Assembly (NCBI GenBank): GCA_023487865.1
Contig: JAMDBG010000183.1
Span: forward strand, 1-12,954
Reading direction: 5' to 3'
DNA length: 12,954 bases
Origin: Deltaproteobacteria bacterium
GTDB taxonomy: Bacteria; Desulfobacterota; Syntrophia; Syntrophales; UBA5619
Notes under the pieces: model-generated
Seen by the model: the letters and a program-made list of their open reading frames with translations, nothing else
What the model was told of the DNA's origin: nothing
Databases searched by the model: none
Translations under genes and position numbers: made by a program
Shown: one piece after another, positions 1 through 5,880 of the stretch
How positions within the stretch are numbered: position 1 is the first letter of the stretch
Layout of the letters: every line of letters starts with the position of its first letter

Positions 1-67
1 AGTTAAGCTCTCCTGCGCCGATGGTACTGCATGGGAGACTGTGTGGGAGAGTAGGTGCCGCCGGAAT
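1..67 (+). rRNA. rrf: 5S ribosomal RNA, 3' part (5' end outside window)
   Basis: The first ~67 bases match the 3' half of bacterial 5S rRNA as I know it: AAGCTCTCC, then GCGCCGATGGTACTGC, then GGGAGACTGTGTGGGAGAGTAGG, ending in GCCGCCGG, which would pair with the missing 5' end. The 5' portion lies off the left edge, so this is the tail of an rRNA operon. The exact 3' end is estimated to within a few bases. An intrinsic terminator starts 8 bases later, which supports this being the last gene of the operon. Confidence 0.9.
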
Positions 68-74
68 TGAATTC

Positions 75-108
75 AGAGCCCCTTCCTTTGGGAAGGGGCT
101 CTTTTTAT
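75..108 (+). terminator. Intrinsic terminator of the rRNA operon
   Basis: A perfect 12-bp stem, AGAGCCCCTTCC (75-86) with GGAAGGGGCTCT (91-102), closes a 4-base loop TTTG and runs into a T-rich tail (TTTTTATTTT region). This is a textbook Rho-independent terminator placed directly after the 5S gene. It separates rRNA transcription from yebC, whose start codon is about 75 bases downstream. Confidence 0.93.
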
Positions 109-181
109 TTTACATGGGACCATGGCTTGTGCTATGTAGGCGCAAAAGTCGTAAAAAATCCAATTCAGGAGACGCGATGTC

Positions 182-937
182 ATGTCCGGGCATTCAAAGT
201 GGAGCACCATCAAGAGGAAGAAGGGCGCCATCGATTCAAAGCGAGGCAAGATCTTCACGAAGCTGATCAAGGAAATCACCCTTGCCGCAAGACTCGGTGG
301 GGGAGATATCGAAGGAAATGCCCGTCTGCGGTCCGCCGTCTTGGCCGCAAAAGAGGAGAACATGCCCAAGGACAATATCGACCGGGCCATCAAGAAGGGA
401 ACCGGCGAACTGGCGGGAGGCGCCGCCTACGAAGAGGTGACCTATGAGGGATATGGTCCGGCCGGAGTTGCCGTGATCGTCGAGGTGATGACCGACAACA
501 AAAACCGGACGGTGGCGGAGATCAGACATATCTTCTCCAAGCATGGGGGAAATCTGGGCGAAAACGGATGCGTGGCGTGGATGTTCGATAAGAAGGGCAG
601 TATCGTCTTCGATAAGAAGACGGTCGGCGAAGACGCCCTGATGGAAATCGCTCTCGAAGCGGGAGCCGATGATGTCCGCGATCAGGAAACCGAATGGGAG
701 GTGATTACCGATCCCGTGAACTTCGATACGGTCAAGAAGGCTATCGATCAGAAGGGATGGAAGTACCTCGATGCGCGTGTCGGACTTATTCCCCAAACTA
801 CGGTCAAGCTGGAAGCGGGAAAGGCTGAACAGATGATGAAGCTGATGGAAAGACTCGAGGACAATGACGATGTCCAGAATGTCTATGCCAACTTCGACAT
901 CTCCGATGAAGTCATGGAAAAACTGTCGGCTTCATAA
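182..937 (+). CDS. yebC: YebC/TACO1 family protein (translation/transcription factor)
   Basis: The 251-residue product begins MSGHSKWSTIKRKKGAIDSK, the hallmark N-terminus of the YebC/PmpR/TACO1 family, and matches the usual family length (about 245-250). Further family-typical stretches include the ENMPKDNIDRAIKKG segment near residues 59-73 and the GPAGVAVIVE segment near 93-102. Family knowledge: members were first described as DNA-binding regulators, while mitochondrial TACO1 and newer bacterial work point to a role on the ribosome relieving stalls at proline-rich stretches. The ATG at 182 has AGGAG at 167-171, ten bases upstream. An overlapping ATG at 177 is in another frame and is not used. 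Location straight after an rRNA operon and before ruvC is consistent with the common yebC-ruvC linkage. Cytoplasmic. Confidence 0.95.
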   Translation: MSGHSKWSTIKRKKGAIDSKRGKIFTKLIKEITLAARLGGGDIEGNARLRSAVLAAKEENMPKDNIDRAIKKGTGELAGGAAYEEVTYEGYGPAGVAVIVEVMTDNKNRTVAEIRHIFSKHGGNLGENGCVAWMFDKKGSIVFDKKTVGEDALMEIALEAGADDVRDQETEWEVITDPVNFDTVKKAIDQKGWKYLDARVGLIPQTTVKLEAGKAEQMMKLMERLEDNDDVQNVYANFDISDEVMEKLSAS

Positions 938-1036
938 AAGTCCGGATGCTGCGTTGCGCTGCCTCCTTCGTCATTGCGGCTTATGAAGAAGTATTTCTCA
1001 TCCCCCATGATTTTCGCGTCTTGCCTGCGGACTTTT
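936..1036. repeat. Inverted-repeat-bounded intergenic element between yebC and ruvC
   Basis: The left end AAAAGTCCG (936-944) is the exact reverse complement of CGGACTTTT (1028-1036). About 83 bases lie between, including an imperfect small dyad around 975-992. The left arm overlaps the last two bases of the yebC stop codon. It contains no ORF. The layout (short, non-coding, bounded by matched inverted ends, in an intergenic gap) resembles dispersed REP/MITE-like elements that I recall from deltaproteobacterial genomes, often ending in a GTAAAAAGTCC-type sequence. Copy number cannot be judged from one window, so the identity as a dispersed repeat is inference; the inverted ends are seen directly. 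Confidence 0.5.
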
Positions 1037-1119
1037 TACGAAACCGTCCCCAATGCAATGCTTATTGCGATCTGGTGTGAGAGTCTCAACGACTGAGTCA
1101 ATGGGAGAAGAAAGCGCGA

Positions 1120-1614
1120 ATGGGGGAAGTCACGTTCAGGGTGCTGGGCATAGATCCGGGGAGTCAAGTGACCGGCTATGGTGTGGTCGAGAAAGCCCGC
1201 AGCGGTCTTTGTCATATCGTCCACGGTGAAATCCGGCCGGGCAAGGGGGCCTCTCTCTCCTCGTGCCTGCAGACCATCTGTGATAGCCTGCAGGAAGTGA
1301 TCCGGCAATCGGCGCCTCAGGCGCTGGCCATTGAAGAGATCTTCTACGGAAAAAACGTTAAAAGCCTGATCAGACAGGGTCAGGTCCGCGGGGTGGCTAT
1401 TCTGGCAGGGAAGCACATGGGGATCCCGGTTTATGAATACAGCCCGCTGGAGATCAAAAAGGCCATAGTCGGCTATGGCCGGGCAGAGAAAGGGCAGGTC
1501 CAAATGATGGCCAAGGCGATCCTCAAACTTCCCGAGCTGCCGCCCCCCGATGCCGCCGATGCGTTGGCTGTCGCCATCTGTCACATCAATTTTTTGAAGG
1601 CGGAACCCATTTGA
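1120..1614 (+). CDS. ruvC: Crossover junction endodeoxyribonuclease RuvC
   Basis: RuvC is the Mg-dependent homodimeric resolvase that nicks Holliday junctions symmetrically after RuvAB migration. The 164-residue product has the RNase H-like fold signature and all four catalytic acids: Asp12 in GIDPG, Glu72 in AIEEIF, and Asp144 and Asp147 in DAADALA. Spacings agree with the E. coli enzyme (D7, E66, D138, D141). Length is usual. The ATG at 1120 is preceded by GGGAGAAG (1103-1110) at good spacing; the ATG at 1101 is out of frame. The stop codon and the ruvA start are separated by a single base (TGAaATG), indicating an operon with translational coupling. Small dyads upstream (1055-1068, 1078-1088) may be regulatory, but no recognised SOS box was found. 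Confidence 0.97.
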   Translation: MGEVTFRVLGIDPGSQVTGYGVVEKARSGLCHIVHGEIRPGKGASLSSCLQTICDSLQEVIRQSAPQALAIEEIFYGKNVKSLIRQGQVRGVAILAGKHMGIPVYEYSPLEIKKAIVGYGRAEKGQVQMMAKAILKLPELPPPDAADALAVAICHINFLKAEPI

Positions 1615-1615
1615 A

Positions 1616-2221
1616 ATGATCGCTCGACTCAGCGGAATCCTCGTTGAAAAATCGGTCACGCAGTGTGTCGTCGATGTCCACGGCGCCGGCTACCGCGTCG
1701 TTGTCCCCCTGACGACGTTCTATGAGCTGCCCGAGATCGGCCAGCCTGTGGTCATCCATGTCCATACCCATGTCCGGGAGGATGCCATCCACCTTTACGG
1801 ATTCCATGCCCAGGAGGAGCAGGCGGTCTTTCAGCTCATGATATCGGTAAGCGGGATCGGGCCCAAGCTGGCCATCAACATCCTCTCCGGCATCGCCGCA
1901 GGAGAACTGATCCGGGCGGTGATGGAGGATGATCTGAAGCGCCTGACCGGCATCCCCGGGGTGGGCAAAAAGACGGCGGAACGGATGATCCTCGAACTGA
2001 AGGACAAGGTGGCCAAACTGGACAGAGAGACGATCCCGGTTGGAACGGTCTTAGCCAAAACGGGCGCCCAGGTGAAGGATGACGCCCTCTCGGCCCTGGT
2101 CAATCTCGGCTATAAAGGATCGGCGGTAAAAGAGGTTGTCGACCGGATCATGAGAGAAGCACCGGAAACCCCGTCTCTTGACCGGCTTCTGAAACAGGCG
2201 CTCAGGACCCTGGCCGGTTGA
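1616..2221 (+). CDS. ruvA: Holliday junction branch migration protein RuvA
   Basis: RuvA forms the tetrameric junction-binding platform that loads RuvB. The 201-residue product has the N-terminal OB-fold domain (about 1-63, starting MIARLSGILVEK), two helix-hairpin-helix motifs (around 76-92 with VSGIGPK, and 110-126 with GIPGVGKKTAER), and the C-terminal domain III (about 155-201) that contacts RuvB. Length is normal for the family. It begins one base after the ruvC stop, so the two are very probably coupled, and ruvB follows after 49 bases. No missing parts were noticed. Confidence 0.97.
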   Translation: MIARLSGILVEKSVTQCVVDVHGAGYRVVVPLTTFYELPEIGQPVVIHVHTHVREDAIHLYGFHAQEEQAVFQLMISVSGIGPKLAINILSGIAAGELIRAVMEDDLKRLTGIPGVGKKTAERMILELKDKVAKLDRETIPVGTVLAKTGAQVKDDALSALVNLGYKGSAVKEVVDRIMREAPETPSLDRLLKQALRTLAG

Positions 2222-2270
2222 TGCCGTTAACGGACGGCGTTTTGCAGAAACGGGAGGATGGAAGGTTGCC

Positions 2271-3320
2271 GTGAAAAAAAGCGATACCGTCAGTATCTCA
2301 GCAAAAAATCCACTGCTGATTCCCCAGGAGATCGAAGAAGACGAGGGGATTGATGTCTCTCTCCGCCCTAAAAGCCTTGCCGAATATATCGGTCAGGAGA
2401 AGATCAAGAAGAACCTTTCCATCTTCATCGAGGCGGCCAAGCAGCGCAAGGAGGCCCTCGATCATGTCCTGCTATACGGCCCGCCCGGCCTGGGAAAGAC
2501 CACGCTGGCCTATATTATGGCACGTGAAATGGAGGGGGATATCAAAGTCACGTCGGGTCCGGTGATCGAAAGGCCGGGCGATCTGGCGGCGATTCTGACG
2601 AATCTGCACGAACAGGACACCCTCTTCATCGACGAGATCCACCGGCTGTCGCATGTCGTGGAGGAGATTCTTTATCCGGCCATGGAGGATTTTCATATCG
2701 ATATCCTCATCGGACAGGGGCCGTCGGCGCGATCGATGAAGCTTGACATACCGAAATTCACCCTGATTGGAGCCACGACCAGGGCAGGGCTTCTGACTTC
2801 CCCTTTGCGGGACCGCTTCGGTATGAGTTTTCGTTTCGATTTTTACACGCCGACAGAGCTTGGCGTCATCATCCGCCGGTCGGCGAAGATCCTCTCGGTG
2901 GACATCGATGAAGGCGGGGCGGCCGAAATGGCCTGCCGTTCCCGTGGGACGCCGCGGATCGCCAACCGCCTGCTTCGCAGGACCCGCGATTTTGCTCAAG
3001 TCAGGGCCGGAGGACGGATCACCCGGGAAGTAGCGGTGCGCGCTCTCGAGATGTTTGAGGTGGATGAAAAAGGATTTGATCATATGGACCGTACCATTCT
3101 GCTCACCTTGATCGATAAATTTGACGGCGGTCCCGTGGGGATCGACAACCTCTCATCGGCGATCGGAGAGGAACGGGCGACGATAGAGGATGTCTATGAA
3201 CCCTTTCTCATCCAGGAAGGGTATCTCCAGCGGACGGCGCGGGGCCGGATTGCGACCCGCCGGGCTTACGAACATTTCAGCAGAAAATGGACCGGGGCAG
3301 GCCAGGCGGAGTTTTTTTGA
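2271..3320 (+). CDS. ruvB: Holliday junction branch migration ATPase RuvB
   Basis: RuvB is the hexameric AAA+ motor that drives branch migration with RuvA. The 349-residue product carries Walker A GPPGLGKTT (70-78), Walker B LFIDEIH (118-124), sensor 1 GATTR (167-171), the arginine-finger stretch LRDRFG (179-184), a sensor-2 region GTPRIANRLLRR, and the C-terminal winged-helix domain with DGGPVGIDNLSSAIGEE. The start is a GTG at 2271: GAAGG at 2261-2265 and GGGAGG at 2252-2257 precede it, and the nearby ATG at 2258 is in another frame. The N-terminus is typical (LRPKSLAEYIGQEK at 31-44). It is the third gene of the ruvCAB operon. Confidence 0.97.
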   Translation: MKKSDTVSISAKNPLLIPQEIEEDEGIDVSLRPKSLAEYIGQEKIKKNLSIFIEAAKQRKEALDHVLLYGPPGLGKTTLAYIMAREMEGDIKVTSGPVIERPGDLAAILTNLHEQDTLFIDEIHRLSHVVEEILYPAMEDFHIDILIGQGPSARSMKLDIPKFTLIGATTRAGLLTSPLRDRFGMSFRFDFYTPTELGVIIRRSAKILSVDIDEGGAAEMACRSRGTPRIANRLLRRTRDFAQVRAGGRITREVAVRALEMFEVDEKGFDHMDRTILLTLIDKFDGGPVGIDNLSSAIGEERATIEDVYEPFLIQEGYLQRTARGRIATRRAYEHFSRKWTGAGQAEFF

Positions 3321-3335
3321 GCGCGGGAGGAGTGA

Positions 3336-3368
3336 ATGAACTCCCCTCGCAGAGAATCTGGTTTGTGA
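3336..3368 (+). promoter_or_regulatory. Possible 10-codon leader ORF coupled to queH
   Basis: The ruvB-queH gap has a strong Shine-Dalgarno sequence, GGGAGGA (3325-3331), but it serves an ATG at 3336 rather than queH. That ATG opens a 10-codon ORF (MNSPRRESGL) ending in TGA at 3366-3368. One base later is the TTG start of queH, the same TGA-base-start layout as ruvC/ruvA. queH has no obvious ribosome-binding site of its own at normal spacing. This suggests translation of the leader delivers ribosomes to queH. The peptide has no recognised stalling motif. Inference from spacing only. Confidence 0.3.
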
Positions 3369-3369
3369 A

Positions 3370-3942
3370 TTGGCTCTGAAGATACTGCTGCATATCTGCT
3401 GTGGACCCTGTACCATCTATCCTTTGCTGATGCTCAGAGAGGAGGGTTATGAGGTATGCGGCCACTTTTTCAATCCGAATATCCATCCCTATCTGGAATA
3501 CAAGAAGCGTCTCGATACGGTAGAAGCCTATGCCGGTCAGGCGGGGCTTCCAGTCATACGGGGAGATGACTACCCCCTGGAGGGGTTCTTGCGGCAGGTC
3601 GCATTCCGTGAGGAGGATCGTTGCCGGCACTGCTACCGCCTGCGACTCGTTAAGACGGCGCAGATCGCTAAAAACGGCGGTTTCAACGCCTTTACGACCA
3701 CTCTCCTTTACAGCCGCTTTCAGAAGCACGATCTCATCCGGTGTATCGGCGAGGAGGTGGCCGTGAAATATGGTATTTCTTTTCTCTATCGGGATTTTCG
3801 TGAAGGCTGGTCGGAAGGGGTCCGGATCTCGAAAGCGCTCGGCTTGTACCGACAGCCCTACTGCGGTTGTATCTTCAGCGAAAAGGAACGCTATTGCGGT
3901 ACCCGCAGGATGATCGGTGGAGAAGACCGGCCGAAAGCATGA
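3370..3942 (+). CDS. queH: Epoxyqueuosine reductase QueH (DUF208 family)
   Basis: QueH catalyses the last step of queuosine synthesis, reducing epoxyqueuosine to queuosine in the tRNA wobble position; it replaces the cobalamin-dependent QueG. The 190-residue product shows the family cysteine pattern: CCGPC near the N-terminus (Cys10, Cys11, Cys14), CRHCYRLRL (Cys85, Cys88) and YCGC (Cys165, Cys167), expected to bind the Fe-S cluster and metal. Length agrees with the family (about 190). The start is taken as TTG at 3370, giving MALKILLHICCGPC; an in-frame TGA at 3337 limits extension, and no ATG precedes the CCGPC motif. It follows ruvB by 49 bases and may be cotranscribed. After its TGA the same frame stays open for about 75 codons, but that stretch does not look like coding sequence. 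Confidence 0.92.
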   Translation: MALKILLHICCGPCTIYPLLMLREEGYEVCGHFFNPNIHPYLEYKKRLDTVEAYAGQAGLPVIRGDDYPLEGFLRQVAFREEDRCRHCYRLRLVKTAQIAKNGGFNAFTTTLLYSRFQKHDLIRCIGEEVAVKYGISFLYRDFREGWSEGVRISKALGLYRQPYCGCIFSEKERYCGTRRMIGGEDRPKA

Positions 3943-4206
3943 GCTTATCCGGAGGGAAGCGGCTCCTCCATGAGGATCCAGGCACAGAGGTGTGTTGCTT
4001 TCGACACAGTCGGCCGGGAGAACGCCCGTCATGACGATGTCGCTATGAAAAGGCAGCATAGAAACGGTCCTTTTTCTATGATGTTAGACAAGAAGAATCA
4101 TTCCCCAATACCTTCGCTTGATGGTATGGATATTGCTGATGGTGAAATGATCGGCCTGACGTATTGAGGCAGCCCGATTCATTTCCGGATCAGAAAAAGG
4201 GTGCAT
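3943..4206 (+). other. Intergenic gap queH-lpxC, no convincing gene
   Basis: This 264-base gap separates queH from lpxC. A 65-codon ORF (3970-4167) is present, but it lacks a Shine-Dalgarno sequence, has a polar, low-complexity-free composition matching no family I know, and its codon choice drifts to AT-rich third positions, unlike its neighbours. Two hairpins are visible: 3944-3974 and a perfect 8-bp stem CATAGAAA/TTTCTATG at 4057-4080 with an 8-base loop. I could not assign a sigma-70 promoter for lpxC with confidence. The gap probably holds lpxC's promoter and leader. Confidence 0.4.
3944..3974 (+). other. Hairpin directly after the queH stop codon
   Basis: CTTAT (3944-3948) can pair with ATGAG (3970-3974) with one G-T wobble, and GGAGG (3951-3955) pairs with CCTCC (3965-3969), separated by a two-base CC bulge and closed by a 9-base loop. 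It starts two bases after the queH TGA. There is no T-rich tail, so it is not a standard intrinsic terminator; it may stabilise the transcript 3' end or be fortuitous. Confidence 0.3.
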
Positions 4207-5154
4207 ATGTTGTTTCAAAGAACGGTAAAGCACGAAATAGGGTGCAAAAGCATAGGATTACATTCAGGAAGGAAGGTCGGCATGATGATTAAGCCGGCCG
4301 GTGTCGACGAGGGGATCGTCTTCGTCCGCGCGGACCTGAAGGGGGATAACCGAATCAAGGCGGATGTACACAACGTCAGGGACACGACTCTCGCGACAAC
4401 CCTCGGTCTTAACGGCGTGACCGTCTCCACTGTGGAACATCTGATGTCGGCCTTCAGCGGCATGGGTGTGGATAACGCCCTGGTCGAGGTCGACGCACCG
4501 GAGATTCCGATCATGGATGGCAGCGCCCGTCCGTTCGTCGACCTCCTCAAGAACGTTGGAACACGGGTTCAGGGGAAGTGCAAGAAACTGCTTGTGATCA
4601 AAAAGGAAGTTTCCGTTTCCGATGGGGAGAGTACGGCGATGCTCCTGCCCTCACCTGAATTCAGGATCACTTACAAGATTGAATTCAGCCACCCTTCTAT
4701 CGGCGTTCAGTCTTATGAAATGAAACTTTCTGACGTCTCCTATGAGGAGGAGATCTGCGCGGCGAGAACTTTCGGCTTTCTGCGGGACGTCGAGTATCTG
4801 CAGGCCAAAGGGCTGGCCCTCGGGGGATCGCTCAAAAACGCCGTCGTTCTGGATGACCACAGGATCATCAACAAGGACGGCCTGCGCTTTCCGGCGGAAT
4901 TCGTCAAGCACAAGATTCTCGATGCGATTGGGGATCTTTCGCTCCTGGGCATCCCGATCATCGGTCACTTTGTCGCCTTCAAATCGGGCCATCGCCTGAA
5001 CAACCTTCTTCTTAAGGAACTGATGATCCAGAAGGAGTGCTGGACCCTGGTGAGTCGTTTCAGCAAAGAAGGAATGTTCAATGAACTTGAGTCCTTGCGC
5101 GTCCCGTCTTTCAGGGTGCTGGATGCCGCCCCTGCCTCTCCGTCCGTCATTTGA
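4207..5154 (+). CDS. lpxC: UDP-3-O-acyl-N-acetylglucosamine deacetylase LpxC
   Basis: LpxC is the zinc hydrolase that carries out the first committed step of lipid A synthesis. Numbering from the ATG at 4207 (315 residues), the metal ligands are His78 (in STVEHLMSA), His235 and Asp239 (in EFVKHKILDAIGD), with Glu77 as the catalytic base and His262 (SGHRLNN) as the second catalytic residue, matching E. coli H79, H238, D242, E78, H265. The N-terminus (QRTVKHEIGCKSIGLHSG) is typical. An in-frame GTG lies at 4201, but AAGG at 4197-4200 gives six-base spacing to the ATG at 4207 and none to the GTG, so the ATG is preferred. Here lpxC stands alone, outside a cell-division cluster. Its presence shows a lipopolysaccharide-bearing outer membrane. 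Confidence 0.96.
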   Translation: MLFQRTVKHEIGCKSIGLHSGRKVGMMIKPAGVDEGIVFVRADLKGDNRIKADVHNVRDTTLATTLGLNGVTVSTVEHLMSAFSGMGVDNALVEVDAPEIPIMDGSARPFVDLLKNVGTRVQGKCKKLLVIKKEVSVSDGESTAMLLPSPEFRITYKIEFSHPSIGVQSYEMKLSDVSYEEEICAARTFGFLRDVEYLQAKGLALGGSLKNAVVLDDHRIINKDGLRFPAEFVKHKILDAIGDLSLLGIPIIGHFVAFKSGHRLNNLLLKELMIQKECWTLVSRFSKEGMFNELESLRVPSFRVLDAAPASPSVI

Positions 5155-5178
5155 AGAAGGGTGTTTCGCAAATAGGTC

Positions 5179-5207
5179 TTGCATTTTGCCCGTCAGTCTC
5201 TTAGTAT
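5179..5207 (+). promoter_or_regulatory. Possible sigma-70-type promoter for the DUF4390-ntrYX operon
   Basis: TTGCAT (5179-5184) and TAGTAT (5202-5207) are separated by exactly 17 bases. The match to TTGACA/TATAAT is moderate (3 of 6 and 4 of 6). It lies in the AT-rich gap after lpxC, about 110 bases before the start of the next gene. A separate TATAAA (5254-5259) also looks like a -10 box but has no partner at standard spacing. Confidence 0.3.
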
Positions 5208-5261
5208 ACCCGCCAAACACTTAAAATAACAAAAATATTGATCACTTATTCGGTATAAATG

Positions 5262-5279
5262 GATCGGCATCTGCCGATC
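5262..5279. promoter_or_regulatory. 18-bp palindrome, possible operator
   Basis: GATCGGCA (5262-5269) and TGCCGATC (5272-5279) are perfect inverted repeats around a 2-base centre. The loop is too tight for a stable RNA hairpin, so a dimeric protein-binding site is the better reading. It sits just after a TATAAA box and 38 bases ahead of the DUF4390 gene. It also contains GG-N10-GC (5261-5274), the minimal sigma-54 promoter spacing, though the surrounding match is weak. Function is inferred. Confidence 0.4.
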
Positions 5280-5316
5280 GCCCGTTGGATAGCAAGTGGA
5301 GTAAAGGATATACATA

Positions 5317-5880
5317 TTGAAAAGGATATCGGTTTTATCCATCTGTCTCATTTTCCCCCTTTTTCTTCTTTTTCCTCCGTCCCTTCACGCGGAGACTGCA
5401 GGGATCAAGGATATCCTGGTTACGAACAACTCTACCCACCTGTTGGTTTATGCCCGGGTGACGAACTGTTTTACCAAAGACATGGATGCCGCGATCCGGG
5501 CGGGAATCCCTACGACGTTTACCTTTCTTTTGGACCTGTATCAGGTCCGTCCGCGTTGGCTGGATAAAAAGCTCATCCGCTTGACCGTCAGGCATACGAT
5601 CAAGTATGACAACGTCAAAAGACTGTTTTATGTCACCTCCGATGGGGACAAGGAACCGGCGTCATTTCAGGATTATGAAAGCGCCAAGCAGGCAATGGCC
5701 GATCTGAACGGACTCCCCGTGGCACTCTTAAAGGCGCTAAAAAGGGGGGAATATTATTACGTTCAGATCAAGGCGAAACTGGACAAGGTCCGTCTGCCGT
5801 TCTATATGGAATATGTCTTCTTCTTTGTCTCACTCTGGGACTTTGAAACCGACTGGCATCGGGAGGACTTCTTTTACTGA
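5317..5880 (+). CDS. DUF4390 domain-containing exported protein
   Basis: The 187-residue product has a clear signal peptide: MKR, a hydrophobic stretch (about 5-20), then a probable cleavage after LHA at residue 25. The mature part, with alternating strands and the segments GIPTTFTFLLDLYQ and YYVQIKAKLDK, resembles the DUF4390 family, which is of unknown function and commonly encoded before NtrY-type kinases. The start is TTG at 5317 with AAAGGA (5303-5308) eight bases upstream; no ATG fits. Its TGA overlaps the ntrY ATG by one base (TGATG), so the two are translationally coupled. That context suggests a periplasmic role in signal sensing by the kinase, which is inference. No catalytic motif is visible. 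Confidence 0.82.
   Translation: MKRISVLSICLIFPLFLLFPPSLHAETAGIKDILVTNNSTHLLVYARVTNCFTKDMDAAIRAGIPTTFTFLLDLYQVRPRWLDKKLIRLTVRHTIKYDNVKRLFYVTSDGDKEPASFQDYESAKQAMADLNGLPVALLKALKRGEYYYVQIKAKLDKVRLPFYMEYVFFFVSLWDFETDWHREDFFY

Noticed and set aside
3277..4059. 260-codon minus-strand frame across queH
   Set aside because: Antisense shadow of queH, whose cysteine motifs fix the true strand.
3970..4167. 65-codon plus-strand ORF between queH and lpxC
   Set aside because: No ribosome-binding site (the bases before the ATG are CTCCTCC), no recognisable family, and codon use unlike neighbouring genes.
4201..4206. GTG at 4201 as the lpxC start
   Set aside because: It directly abuts the AAGG ribosome-binding site with no spacing; ATG at 4207 is properly spaced.
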